The notes under the pieces are model-generated. The model was not told the DNA's origin, ran no database searches, and worked only from the letters and a program-made list of their open reading frames with translations. Positions 23,993 to 35,500 of a stretch of DNA of 64,000 nucleotides are shown in pieces; position 1 is the stretch's first letter; every line of letters starts with the position of its first letter. The position numbers and the translations under genes were made by a program. Source of the DNA: Castanea sativa (taxonomy: Eukaryota > Streptophyta > Magnoliopsida > Fagales > Fagaceae); contig NC_134020.1 of assembly GCF_040712315.1 (NCBI RefSeq), positions 14,279,751 through 14,343,750 of the forward strand. Reading direction: 5' to 3'.

Positions 23993-25652
23993 TTTTTTCC
24001 CAAAGACATCTTGAGATGCTTATTTTGGGTTTGCATGTAATGGTCTTAGCTTCTTGGTGATTGGACATATAGAGGTCTTCTACGTGAGAGGAAGAAAACA
24101 ATATTAGGCTCAAGTAGAATGATATCTTTCCACTCACTAGTTTAGATGGTCACTGCAGCCTTTTTGGTCTCAAGCAACATTTTTCTTTACCCACTGGAAT
24201 TGAGTTGACATGATACTTATTATTATGATTGCAGATTTGTACACAAATTTATTTTTAGATATTGGTCCAAAAAAGCTTAAATTCGGATTATATAGCCTGG
24301 ATGAATATTGTGTTATCTTATACCTCTAACATCAATTTTCTTCCAAAAATGAGAAAGGTGAAAGTCATTTTTTAGAAGCATGTTAATTTTTTTTCTAGTT
24401 AGTGGCAGATGTATACCTTATTCTGTGTAGATCGATTTAGGTTTATGTGAATGTCCAAAACACATCCATGGGGTTTTAGCCATGTATTTGTTGGATTTAT
24501 CACTACATGTCTTGTTCATTCCTGCCCTTTGCCCCTTGTTAAAGTTACCACCTTGTGGCATTACTGCCTAGTCTTCTAGCATCTGTGCTGCTCAACAATT
24601 TGCAGAGGAAAAAAAAAAAAAAGAGCTGCATGGGTGGTTAAAGTCCAGGAGTTAGCCTCTCCCAAAAAAAAGTGGGGAGAGGAGGGGGGGTTAAGATTGT
24701 CTACCATAACCTCTCTCAAACTCCGTAAAAGTGAGAGCTTTGTGCTCTAATTATCTTCAATGATTTTCAATGAGAGTCAATAAGTTCTAAACTCTAGCGG
24801 CTGGGATTTTAGGCTTAAATGTGTGGATCATACCCCTGCATAACTGGAGAAAATGGGCTTTTTCTCTTTTTCTTTTTTTCTTTTTTTTCTTTTTTTATTT
24901 ATTTATAATATTTAGCACAATGTCCTTGTTTTGAAACCATTATGCACTGTGTCCTTGTCTTGAAACTCGATATTTAGAAAACCAAGTTCTAAGTAAGTTT
25001 CAATCATCTGATGGGTGCTCCAGCGTGGCAAAAACTTACCTAAAACTTGATTTTTTTTTTTTTTTTTTTTTAAATCAAGTTCTATGGGAATTTGTAAAAA
25101 TAACACATATTTTGGTGAAACTTGTTGATGGATAATTTTTGTTGTACAAATTCCTTCTAAGAATTCTAAAGAATTTTGGATTTCTACTCTCTGTCATTGT
25201 TAAATTCAGAATTAACTCCGTATAGAGTTTAACCTTTGACGCAAATCCTAGCTAGAAATACCCAATCCAAACAAACAATTAGAGAATTTGACATATTACA
25301 CTGATAAAGTATTTTTAATTCTTTACTTCTGTTTGCTTTCCAAAAAACATGAAGTCTTTACTTTTGTTTGGTTTCAAATTGATAAAAGATTGTAGATAAA
25401 TGAAATGACCAAAGAGAACATAAGAAAAGTTCTTTGTATATGCATGAAAAATAAGCATGAATACGTTAATCAATTTGTTAATTGCAAAAGAGAGGGGAGA
25501 AAAAAAGCTAGTGGGACCAGTGACGTGGCCGCTAATGCGGCTTAACTTGAACGTAACAACAATAAATGTTATGTTTCAATTTTTAGATATATATATATAT
25601 ATATTACTCTCTCTCTCTCTCTCTCTTATTTATGTTTCCCTAATTTTTGTCC
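23993..25652. other. 3' UTR of the FLX-like gene, then intergenic DNA
   Basis: The first roughly 250 bp are probably the 3' untranslated region; no clean polyadenylation signal was chosen. Beyond it are poly(A)/poly(T) runs (about 24608-24622, 25051-25070), a small hairpin in which AACTTGATTT and AAATCAAGTT flank the T-run at 25044-25081, and AT/CT microsatellites at 25587-25625. No further gene seen. Confidence 0.6.
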
Positions 25653-25878
25653 CATAAATTCAAGTGACCTTTAATTCAAACGTTTTTCAACAGTATGATT
25701 CTCCTTCTCCCCGATCAAGCAGTTATGAAAACCCTTCAACTGCCACCCTATTATAACTTTTTTTAACATAAATTCAATTGACCTTTAATTCAAACTTCCT
25801 TCAACTCTCTCTCTCTCTCTCTCTCTCTCTCAAGCAATTAGGAAGACTGTTCAATTGCCACCCTATTATAATTTTTTA
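25653..25878. repeat. Tandem duplication of about 114 bp with (TC)n
   Basis: CATAAATTCAA.TGACCTTTAATTCAAAC starts both units (25653 and 25767) and ACCCTATTATAA ends both (about 25745 and 25860). The second unit contains an expanded (TC)n run at 25805-25832. Confidence 0.75.
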
Positions 25879-26945
25879 AAATCTACTTATTTGTTGCTTA
25901 TGCAATTGTTCTTCCCCACTTATGCAAATTTGGAAAGTCCCTCTTAAGTGAGTTCTTTTTTTCTTTTCTTTTTTTATCCCCAATATTCTTTCGGGTTTCT
26001 CAGTTAATTTTGTTGGTGATGTACCATCGAAGATCTCAGGTAGCAACAAAATTGATTCCCATAAACCAACAAAAATACTCTCAAAGCCGTGGTGAAGAAT
26101 ACAATAAAAGATTTGCAGTGGGATCTGGCTATTATAGTTTATATAAGTTTCACTCTTTTGGAGCTCATGATTGGAAACAAAATGCAGTTGCAGAAGCAAT
26201 AACAGAGTTGACATTGATACTTATGAGTTACGTCTGAGTAAGCTTCATTGCAGTTGTTGTTTCCACTGCTACAAATTTTTCTTACAATGCTACTTTAATT
26301 CCACCAAAGAAATGTACTTTTCCTTATGTGTTACATTGAAATGTCATTGTTGGTAATTTTTTAAGAATCTTCTTGCTAGAATTTTCGCTGAAGTGATAGT
26401 TTTCCCTAAATCATTATCACTAAGAAATTTAAAGGTTTTGGCATATGTCAATATCCAATGACCATTAAAAATCTCTAACAAGAAGTGGTTCATTTTATAC
26501 TAAATCTATGTATGCTACTTATCACAAGATAATAAGGTGGGTGATAGAAGAAGAAAATAAATTTAGGAGAAGGCAAAAAGGTTCAATCGGTAATCTATGA
26601 CATGCCCAATAAGTGTTATACACTTGGATATCCAATACCAACGTTCATTTCTCTTTCAATTTTATCACTATTGATCAAATTGAATTCTTTTTATGGCAAA
26701 TATGATGAGCATTGACACTTCGAGAATTGTTGCACTATAGGTATTGTAGAAAAAATTTGTTCCTCATGGAATAGAAGTAGAGAATCACCTTACATATTAG
26801 GATTTGTGATATTTTAGTTTATTTGGTACCTAATTTATTCCTTTCTTTTTTTCTAGTTAGGTATGGCCTATCCGAGGTAGCATGTGATTGTGAAGCTGAA
26901 GTTTGCTAAATTTGTAGATAATTTATTTCTTTCATTTTTTTTCTC
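25879..26945. other. Intergenic DNA, no gene recognised
   Basis: AT-rich. Short frames near 25876-26356 on both strands have no recognisable motifs and are not called. Confidence 0.5.
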
Positions 26946-27346
26946 TTTGATTTATAAAATTTTGAGATAAGATTTTTGTGTTTTCAATATTAAGGAGAGA
27001 AAACTTGTATTTTTATGAGATGTTATTTATTGATTTTTAAACTTTTGAATCATGGTTTTGATGGGCTTTGGGTTTGGGTCCTAAAAGTGTTTGTATACAT
27101 TTTTTTCTGTCTGATATAAGGGTGATAAAATTTGGATATATATATATATATATATATATTTGATTTATAAAATTTTGAGATAAGATTTTTGTGTTTTCAA
27201 TATTAAGGAGAGAAAACTTGTATTTTTATGAGATGTTATTTATTGATTTTTAAACTTTTGAATCATGGTTTTGATGGGCTTTGGGTTTGGGTCCTAAAAG
27301 TGTTTGTATACATTTTTTTCTGTCTGATATAAGGGTGATAAAATTT

Positions 27347-27385
<39 letters not shown>
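26946..27385. repeat. Tandem duplication of 213 bp ending in (AT)n
   Basis: The unit starting TTTGATTTATAAAATTTTG at 26946 is repeated at 27159 with no difference that I can see until the (AT)n tracts (27138-27158 and 27349-27385), which differ in length. The near identity implies a recent duplication, probably through the microsatellite. Confidence 0.9.
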
Positions 27386-27388
<3 letters not shown>

Positions 27389-27707
27389 CTTTTAGGTTTT
27401 GAATCATAGTTTTGCAGGGGTTTGGTTTGGGAAACTTTTTCACATTTTTGTGTTTTCTTAATTATAAAATTTTGAGATACGTTTTTATATATTTTAGGTA
27501 TTAAAAATAACCTTTTTTTTTCCTCCAAAAATATGGATTTATTGTAATTTAGGTCCTGAAAGTAGTTGTTTCATTTTTTTTCTTTGGCTTTTCCATTTTT
27601 TATATACGTTTTCAATGCTTTTGATATTAGATAGAGAAAGTTTGGGTATTAAGAAAATTTGTCAATTTTCTAACATAACTTATGTATAAACTTATGTCAA
27701 TAAATAC
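27386..27707. other. Intergenic DNA, left flank of element A
   Basis: AT-rich with a diverged third echo of the preceding repeat (TTGAATCATAGTTTTG..., about 27398-27490). Nothing coding. Confidence 0.5.
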
Positions 27708-28315
27708 TGATGATGCTCGAAAATCAATAGGTTGAATACTCCAAACTCTAATGATGGTTGAATGACTTGGAAAATAAGAAAGGGGTTATCACAGGTGACC
27801 GGGGTGAATCGGCTATAGACTTTCTGACGGTTAAGTCAGTTTTCTCTCTAGGACTAAAGTATAGTAAGTGGGTGAATAGTAAAACATACCTTAGGTTTGT
27901 GAGATTCAGTCATTTTTATGGAGAGTTTGGAGTGGGTCTACTTGTTAGGTGCCACTAACATCATGGGAGATGTGTGGACTTAGTGGGGAGGTAGCGAATT
28001 TCAGGAGATTCATCCCATGTTCTAAGATGAGGGATCGTGGTCTAACCATTTGTGATCAGTGGAGAACACTTAAAAATTTATTAAGTGTTTATTGATCGTC
28101 TATATCTTTTTATGGTACGGACAAACTATTTATTTGTAGACGAGTGATGTTGGTGTATATGACTAATGTTGGTGTAGATGATCTTTCTTTCTTTAGAAAA
28201 AATTTCTCCTTGGTGTTACTATTTTTACCTCTTCCTTCCAGACCATCATCTTAGACGAACCTTGTTCTTGTGGACGACTCATATGAAAAATAACACACTT
28301 TTTAATTACCCATCT
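27708..28315 (-). repeat. 3' LTR of element A
   Basis: About 608 bp, diverged relative of the E and D LTRs: TGATGATGC start, AATCA.TAGG, GGTGACCGGGG and GTTTTCTCTCTA in the same order, ending near CCCATCTA. Plus-strand TTGGCCCCTGG after it corresponds to the polypurine tract complement seen in D. Confidence 0.7.
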
Positions 28316-28806
28316 ATTGGCCCCTGGTCCAGGGGTCGTCCATGTCTTCATCGAAGATACCTTGTGCCATTTCTCATTGGGTTTGTGTTGAAGTGTGTTT
28401 CTTCTCCCTTTGTTTTAACATAGGGCATGTTGTGATTCATGTTGGGATGACATGTGGACCATACATATGGCTTCCTGGGATTCTTTGGAGTTGTCTGGCG
28501 TAGGTGTTGCCACATGGCTTGATCAACGTGGTCTAGAGGTCATGTCACTTTGTTGCTTGGACCGGCTAACATGTGGTACTCTCTAATTTGTTGGTGTCGC
28601 TTTAGTTCCCCACCTGGTTGCCTATAAATAGGCCAATTCCTTACTTGACCTCTCCATTCCTCATGTTCTCCTTCTTGACACTCTGCTTTTGAGCTATTCC
28701 ATCGCACTTCATCTAGGCTCCGTTACTCGTCCTTAGTCTTCTTCATCTAGCTCCAGGTACAATCTCCTCCTTTGGTATTTTTTAAGTTTTCGAAGAACTT
28801 TGCACT
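28316..28806 (+). promoter_or_regulatory. Promoter region of the antisense gene of element A
   Basis: Between LTR and antisense ATG. TATAAATA at 28623-28630 lies 184 bp before the ATG at 28807, in the phrase CCTATAAATAG, which recurs in element D at the equivalent place (54142-54152). GCCACATGGC also occurs upstream in both (about 28508 and 54088). This suggests a separate RNA polymerase II promoter for the antisense gene. Inference from conservation; no expression data. Confidence 0.55.
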
Positions 28807-30475
28807 ATGATCAAGAAATTACTTTCTTTGTCTAGTGATAGGAGTAGTGGTTATGATGGTGTTAGCAGTAGTAGAGATGATAGTCCTCCTTTGGACGTTC
28901 CAAGAGTTGATATGGACATCATCTATGAGGAATTGAGGGCAAAAGTGGTGTTTGGATCGTCTACTGGTCTGTCCACAGCTTCAGCTGTTCCTCCTATTGT
29001 TTTGTCTACTTCTCAAAGGGTAGATGATGAAATGGTGTGTTTGCTGTAGGGGTCTCAAGTTCCATAGATGCTGATAGGTTGTCTATCCTCAGGGATAGGT
29101 AACAATTTTTCGATGATGTAGGAACTCGTCTTGCTACTCCAGATGAGTGGTGTTGTTCCCCAAGGTCTCTTGGCATAGACATATATGAATCATATCTTTT
29201 AGCTAGCCTTAAATTTCCTTGGGATGCCTTTACCAGAGAGCTCTTCCATAGACTGGGCATTGCCCCTGGCCAACTTAATCCCAATGGTTGGAGGATTATA
29301 GTTGCGATGGAACTCCTATGGAGGGAGTTTAGTGAAGGTAATTGTCTACTGACTGTGGACAAATTTCTCTTCTGTTACAAGCCTGCTGAAATCTCCAAGT
29401 CGCTTGATGTCTTCCAATTTTCTCCCGGTGTAAAACTTTTAAGCTAATCATGTCAGTGTCCTTTTCTGATAGAGAATGGAAGTCAGAGTTTTTCTTTGTA
29501 TATGGTTTTTGGATTGGTGATCCCATTGTGGTAGGAAGAGACACATTCCCTTCTTTTGATGGTGTGTGGGGTTATCCTCATCCTAAGGGTATGCATTTCT
29601 TCTTTTCATGTATATGTATACATATTATATTCTCGTCTGACATGTTGTTCTGTTCCTTTCCAGCTTTAGTTCGTCCTGTCTTGGATGACTTCTTTGAGGC
29701 TAGAGTTCATAGGGCATCCCTTTTCATGAAAAGAGATTTTCGTTCTTTGGTGACCCTTCATCGTCTAGCTCATTGGGGCTTAGGACCTGAACCTAGTGAA
29801 GTTGCACTTGGTTACAAAGTTACCACTCAGAGGAGTACTTCATAATTTCTTTCAACTTTGCTTTGTCTTGTTCTCTTGTTCGTCTAATATGTCATTTAAC
29901 TTGTCAGGGATGGTGACCATGAATAGACACAAGAAGTTATTGAGTAGCGACGATGTCGTCCAGCCCGAGGAGGTTACTCAAATTGAGGCTCGTCTTATCG
30001 TCCAGAAGACATTGAACCTTGTCCCCCCTATCGTTCCAAGGAATAGGAAGGTTTTGAGCAAGATAGTTGACATGGGGAATCTTCCCAGTCGTCTAAGGCT
30101 TCAAGAAGTAGAAGGTTGATCATCAGCCCCAAAGTCGTCTACTCTTGATGAGGTTCCAAGTGATTTTACTATCCTTGTTAACCCTCCAATTGTTGAGCCC
30201 AAGGCTTCTAAGACTTGTACTACTTCTCTAGCCCGATTCACGTCTCCTGGGCCCTCGTTTACTTGTCAATTAGACAAGGCTAATGTTGTTAAACCTCCCT
30301 CTTTACTATCGGGTTTTGATTTGGCTTGGCGCATGGCCAAGGAGGTGGTTGACGACTCTGATATTGAGAATTTCTTTCAGCTATCTGTTGAGGAATTTGA
30401 GAGATCTACTGTACACAACTTGTTCAAGGTAGCTTTTCATAAGTTTTCTCACAACTTGTTGTGTAACTTGTTTAT
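28807..30475 (+). pseudogene. Antisense gene of element A, 5' part
   Basis: Plus-strand gene opposite to gag-pol. The ATG at 28807 opens a Ser/Asp-rich N-terminus. After stops near 29047 and 29101 follows the conserved domain (DEWCCSPRSLGIDIYESYLL, then LGIAPGQLNPNGWRIIVAME, about 29140-29320), like the 'putative gypsy type transposon' domain. A frameshift lies near 29430-29450. An intron runs 29589-29663 (GTATGC...TTTCCAG), giving G|CTTTAGTTCGTCC. A later exon has NLPSR and then DLAWRMAKEVVDDSD and VHNLFK, ending at the donor near 30429. Element B sits in the next intron. Colinear with D and E but with several stops and frameshifts: an old pseudogene. Biochemical role unknown. Confidence 0.65.
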
Positions 30476-30941
30476 TGATGAAGTAGTATCTCGTCAGTTC
30501 CTCTGGGATTCGTCCAGATGGTTCCTGACAGTACTCTGACAACCTTTAGGGAGCAAGAACTTATTTGAGTGGTCACCGGTGTGGTGTTTGCCACAACGCC
30601 TCCGATGGAAAAGTCAGTACGAAAGAAGGCAATAGCCGAAATATCAAGAATAAAATTAGTTCAGGTTGTGATGTCGTTTTTTTGTACCTTGTATTGGTGT
30701 TGTAAGGGTTTTATATACCCTTAGGGATTATAGCCGTTGGAGTGTTAATGACTCCCTGATAACGTCTCTGGTGGAGTTATGGACTTTAATGCGTTCCCAT
30801 CGGTTCGTCCAGCTGGTCTTGTAACGGTTGGGGCTTTATTGGCAGCATTGAATGGCATTAACTCTTTTTGATGACACGGATACTGGTCATGTTCGTCCGT
30901 GAAGGCAGCTTCGTCTATGCTTATCTTCGTCAGTCCCATTA
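30476..30941 (-). repeat. 3' LTR of element B
   Basis: 466 bp, TGATGAAGTAG...GTCCCATTA on the plus strand; the terminal CA is mutated to TA. Near-identical direct copy at 39606-40071. Confidence 0.92.
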
Positions 30942-31650
30942 GATGCCCCCCGGGCTTCATGGTCGTCGGTGACGATCGTGGAAGCCGAACAGTTTTTTTT
31001 TTTTTTTTGCCCTTTGGGATTTTGTGCCGCATTGAATGCGTTATGGCGGCGTTACGTGGGTTGTGGCCACGTGGCATGATGTGGTTGGAAAGGGACTGAC
31101 CCTTGGGTTTCCCGCCGATTTTCGGTTTTCACCTCTATTTGGTTTTTAAACTCCTTTCTTTGTACTTTACTTTTCATTTTCTTTCAAACTTCAGTTCTTC
31201 TCCTCTAAGCACCCTCTTCGTATATTTCTTTGCTTCTTTCCGAGTTTGGTTGTTTGCTTGGCTGTTGGGCTTCTCGCTTTTTCGAGGTAAGCTTTTTCTT
31301 CCTCTCCCTTCTTCTTTTTTCCTTCTTCGCAAGTATCTGATTTTTGGTTTTTTTTTTTTTTTCTTGGTTCTTTCTGTGTTTTTGTTTGTTTCTCCCCCTC
31401 TTTTTTGTGGGAATTTTAGTATTTTTCTTTTTAGACTGGGAGTTCATGGTCAGTAATTTAGAGGTTAGGGAAGCTTGTCCTTCAATTTCTTTTCTCTTTG
31501 CTCGCTTAGGGGGGGTCTTTAGGTGCTTTTCCCAATTTGAGGGGTTTTGTTTTTTAGGGTAGCAGCTTAGGTGTTGTTTTAGGTGACTTGTTTCCATTGC
31601 TCCGAGAGTCGGTCGATTGGTTCGAAGGCTTGGTGAAGGAGTTGCAGTTG
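30942..31650 (+). promoter_or_regulatory. Polypurine tract and leader of element B antisense gene
   Basis: The plus strand GATGCCCCCCGGGC (30942-30955) is the complement of the element's polypurine tract. The following 700 bp, T-rich with runs at 30993-31008 and 31350-31362, lead to the antisense ATG at 31651. No TATAAATA box as in A and D; TTTTTAAA at about 31144 is a weaker candidate. AG|GTAAGC at about 31286 could be a leader-intron donor. Confidence 0.45.
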
Positions 31651-33653
31651 ATGTCTGAGGTTAGGTCTAGTGACCTCGATACTGGGTTGTCGTCTAGCGA
31701 CGACCTTATGGAGGGAGATACAGCCGTCTCGACTTTTAGAGAGGTTAGGGCTTTTCATGCCTTCGTGGAGCCGTGCGGGTTAGATTCCGACGCCGTCAGT
31801 TGGTTTAGGGATAGGTTTCAGTTTCCAGAGCGGGTCCGTGTTCGTCGCCCCACTGACGATGATAGGGCTTGCCAGTTTTTCCCCGGTGAAGTGTGCTTCT
31901 ATGAGGCCGCTTTCACTTGTGGACTTAGGCTTCCTGTCCACCCGTTTGTGATGGAGCTCCTGGCATATCTGGGGATTGCCCCTGGGCAGCTTATGCCCAA
32001 TTCGTGGAGAATAGTGGTCAACTGTATGGAAATATGGTTAGCCGCTAACGGGGATATGATTAAGGTAAACGAGCTCGTCTATTTATACCGTCTAAAAGAG
32101 TCCAAAGAGTACGGGTATTACGAACTAGTACCTTGGGAGAGAAGAACCAGGATCGTCAAGGGATTACCTTCGTCCTTCAGGTACTGGAAGTCCAGATTTG
32201 TGTTTGTGTCTGGGGACGATTTTGAGACTCCCTCTAGCCAGGACTGGGGTGAGATCCCCAGGTTGCTTCGTCGGTGGGGAACCCCGACCTTAGGTGCGTC
32301 AGTCTCCTTTCTCGGTTTTTTTTTTTTTTTTTTTTGAGGTTATTGTTACTAATTTTCTTCGTTCTTGTGCAGTTAAACGAAGACCAAAGTTGAAAAGTAG
32401 GTACAAGGAGCGCGTCGAGGCGGCCATCACGTATTCCCAGTCCATTGAAAACTGGGACGACTTGGTAGACCCGAGGACACTCGCTTTCTACAACCTCGGC
32501 CCCGATTCGTCTCCCTACGTCTTGCGGAGCCTTGATATCGAGGGAAAGAAGAGTAAGCTTCTGAGTTCGTCAGACTCGACCCTGTGGCTGTACTTGTTTG
32601 ACTTGCTCTTTTTCTTATAAAATTTTTCCCTTTCGCAGAGATGATGACGAAATTCAACAAGGGTATGTATGAGAAAATGAGGTCTAAGAAAGACGAACCC
32701 TTGTCGAACCTCGCGAAGAAGGTGGTTCGTGTGAAAGGCAAAGTCTCTTCCATTACTCCGACGACCTCGACCACACCCGTGGTTTCGGGTGCCGAGACGA
32801 CGAGGACGGCTTCTCCAGCCACCTCGGTAGAGGAAATCCCGACACCTGCTTCCAAGAGGCCTCGTACATCGGACAGAGGAAAGGAGGTCGCCTGCTCGTC
32901 CACTATTTGGGACGACGAGAGGTTGGCGACGGATCGGGCTCACGGGGTCGTGAATGCTGAGGACCTAAAGGTGCTCCCAGGTTCGACCCCAAGTGAGTTG
33001 ATGGGTCGTCACATCCATAAGCTCGTCCAGGTAACCTGTTTGTTTTACATGACGCATCTACATATATGCCCCCCTTCTTATTTATTCCTTCGCATGTCTC
33101 TTTTTTTTTTTAGGTGTTGGGGGAAGCCATCCATTTTTCAGCGGAGTATCTAGCTCAGGAAGCCAAGGTCGAGTCCTCGCTTTCTCGGATCAAAGTCCTG
33201 GAGATGGAGAACTCGAAGCTGAAGAGGGACTTGATAGCCGCGATGGAGGACGTTCACCAATACAAGGACGAGGTCAAAAAGCTAGGTGACGATCTTAAGG
33301 TTGAGCAGCAGCTGGTTCTGGAAAAGGACGAGTAGCTCGCAACCGCGAAGGAGAAAATTAAGGTCGTCGCCTCTAGGGCCATCGGGGGCTTCCAGCAGAC
33401 CGAGGAGTACAACTTCGTGCTCTTCAGCTGGTATTTTAAGGGGTTTGAGCTCTTGAGGAGGTATTGCATCAAGCATCCTTCCGGGGTAGATTTGGAGGTG
33501 CTGGATATGGAGGAGGTCGACAAGGAGATCTCTGCTGACGAGGCCGCCCAAGCCGCCGCCACCGAAGCTCCTAGGGACGTTCCTGATGCTCGCGTCATCG
33601 ATGCCCCTGCCCTCGATGCCCCAGCTGAAGACGATGCCGATCTGGATGTTTGA
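31651..33653 (+). pseudogene. Four-exon antisense gene of element B (one nonsense codon)
   Basis: Plus-strand gene opposite to gag-pol. Exons 31651-32293, 32373-32552, 32639-33030 and 33114-33653 join in phase through three GT...AG introns of 79, 86 and 83 bp, giving 584 codons plus a TGA. The only lesion is TAG at 33333-33335. The start MSEVRSSDLDTG was chosen because relatives begin similarly with a short Ser/Asp-rich lead. Exon 1 has the domain FYEAAFTCGLRLPVHPFV...LGIAPGQLMPNSWRI, like the putative gypsy-type transposon domain. Exon 3 is basic then Thr/Ser-rich, with PASKRPRTSDRGKE as a possible nuclear signal. Exon 4 is a coiled coil with an Ala/Asp-rich acidic tail. It could be a DNA- or Gag-associated accessory protein; function unknown. 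The in-phase splice structure argues that it was expressed. Confidence 0.75.
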
Positions 33654-33870
33654 ACCTGTTATTAAGAAGTTTCTTTCTTTCTTTTTTTTTTTTTTGAGGT
33701 GCCTGACATGTTTTTAAGGTTCAATTTCCAGGACAACTAAAAAATTTTCATGTGTATTTTTAGCCCAGTGTTTATGGGTTGTTTTCTATGAACAATGGCC
33801 TTTGGTTTTTAGGCTTTTATAATATCGTATCTACTTGGACATGTTCTCCTGTATGTCAATTTTTTGCATT

Positions 33871-34315
33871 CGTCAGTAATGTGCATCCGTCGATGCGGAA
33901 TCTTATTACTTAGGCATTTTTTGTTTTTGCCTTCGTCAGTAATGTACATCCGTCGATGCGGAATCTTATTACTTAGGCATTTTTTTGTTTTTGCCTTCAT
34001 CAGTAATGTACATCCGTCGATGCGGAATCTTATTACTTAGGCATTTTTTTTTGTTTTTGCCTTCGTCAGTAATGTACATCCGTCAATGGGGAATCTTATT
34101 ACTCAGGCATTTTTTTTGTTTTTGCCTTCGTCAGTAATGTACATCCGTCGATGCGGAATCTTATTACTTAGGCATTATTTTTTTTGTTTTTGCCTTCGTC
34201 AGTAATGTACATCCGTCGATGCGGAATCTTATTACTTAGGCATTTTTTTTTTGCCTTCGTCAGTAATGTACATCCGTCAATGCGGAATCTTATTACTGAG
34301 GCATTTTTTTGTTTT
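33871..34315. repeat. Tandem array, seven units of 61-68 bp
   Basis: Units begin CGTCAGTAATGTACATCCGT at 33871, 33934, 33998, 34064, 34129, 34197 and 34258 (spacing 63, 64, 66, 65, 68, 61). The unit core GATGCGGAATCTTATTACTT is nearly invariant, while a T-run of 6 to 9 causes most length change. The array lies between the antisense gene and the integrase end, in the hypervariable 3' region of the Tat element, where such arrays are known to arise. Confidence 0.95.
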
Positions 34316-34400
34316 TTGGGTCTCCGGGACTTGGTACCTGTATGAACACATTATTTGAACCATCATTTCATTAATTTTGACGAATTGGTACATTCTCGAT

Positions 34401-35500
34401 TTACATCTGTGGGTGGTACTTCTTCAAGTGTTCTATGTTCCAAGGTCGCGGGAGTTTCTGTCCGTCTAGGGTCTCCAAATGATAGCTACCTCGTCGGGAG
34501 TAGTGCACGACTTTGTAAGGTCCTTCCCATGTGGGACTGAGTTTCCTGTGGGCGGAGTTTCTAGTTGCAGTCGTCACCTTACGTAAGACGAGGTCGCCAA
34601 TTTCTAGTCTTTTGAGCCTGACCCTTTTGTTATAGTATTCAATCATCTTCTGCTGGTACTTCATCGTCATGTTCGAGGCTTTGTCCCTTACCTCGTCTAA
34701 GCAATCCAGATTGATTCGAAGCTGGTCGTTGTTGTTCTCCTCGCGGAATACTTCTCACCTGGTGCTTGCCATACCCACCTCGACTGGGATTACTGCTTCA
34801 GTGCCATAAGTGAGCCTGAAAGGCGTCTCTCCCGTGGGGTTCTTGCGTGCATGGGCCCACAAGACATTGGGCAATTCTTCGGCCACGCGCCACCCAGCTT
34901 CGTCTGAGTACGTGCTTTGATGATTGAGCAGGCGTTCGATTAGTTACTTCCGTTTGCCGTTCTGGGTGCCCGTGTGACGAGAACTTATTCTTGATACCTA
35001 GCCCTGAGCAAAAGTCTCTAAATCCTGTTGTCTGAACTGTCGACCATTATACGAAATGATCGTTTGCGGAATCCGAACACCTCCAAAATTATATTTCTCC
35101 ACACGAAGCTACGGGTTCTCGCCTCTGTGATCGTTGCTATTGCTTCTGCTTCGACCCATTTAGTGAAGTAGTCGATAGCGACGAGCAAGAATCGTACCTG
35201 TCCTTTTCCAAGGGGTAATGGGCCGACGATATCGATCCCCTATTGTGCGAATGGCCAGGGGGAGGTAATCGTTGTCATCTTTTCTTGGCGGCCTGGACGT
35301 TCCGAACCTCGGCACTTATCGCACCTCTTGACGAGCTCCATAGCGCAACCTGCACTCATAGTTGGCTAGAAATATCCTGCTCTAATAACTTTGCTTACCA
35401 AGGATCTGGGCCCGGCGTGGTCTCCGCAAATCCCTTCGTGGATTTCGTGGAGGACGTACTTAGCTTCTTCCTCGTCGATACACTTCAAATAAGGCAAGGA
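34401..35500 (-). pseudogene. pol: Integrase of element B, degraded
   Basis: The C-terminal end reads cleanly from 34670 to 34401 (GDLVLRKVTTATRN...LSPTWEGPYKV...HLKKYHPQM), the usual gypsy integrase tail. Upstream the catalytic core is recognisable only in pieces (AIDYFTKWVEAEAIATITEA near 35160, a CDKC-type zinc region near 35310) separated by stops and frame changes. Integrase would insert the cDNA; this copy cannot work. No chromodomain follows. Confidence 0.75.

Noticed and set aside
31103..31597. Hydrophobic plus-strand and basic minus-strand frames in the leader of element B's antisense gene
   Set aside because: They come from T-rich leader DNA read in each direction; composition alone explains a membrane-like or Lys-rich peptide.
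33871..34315. CRISPR-like array of regularly spaced repeats
   Set aside because: Units are contiguous, with no distinct unique spacers, and lie inside a plant retrotransposon; it is a tandem array.
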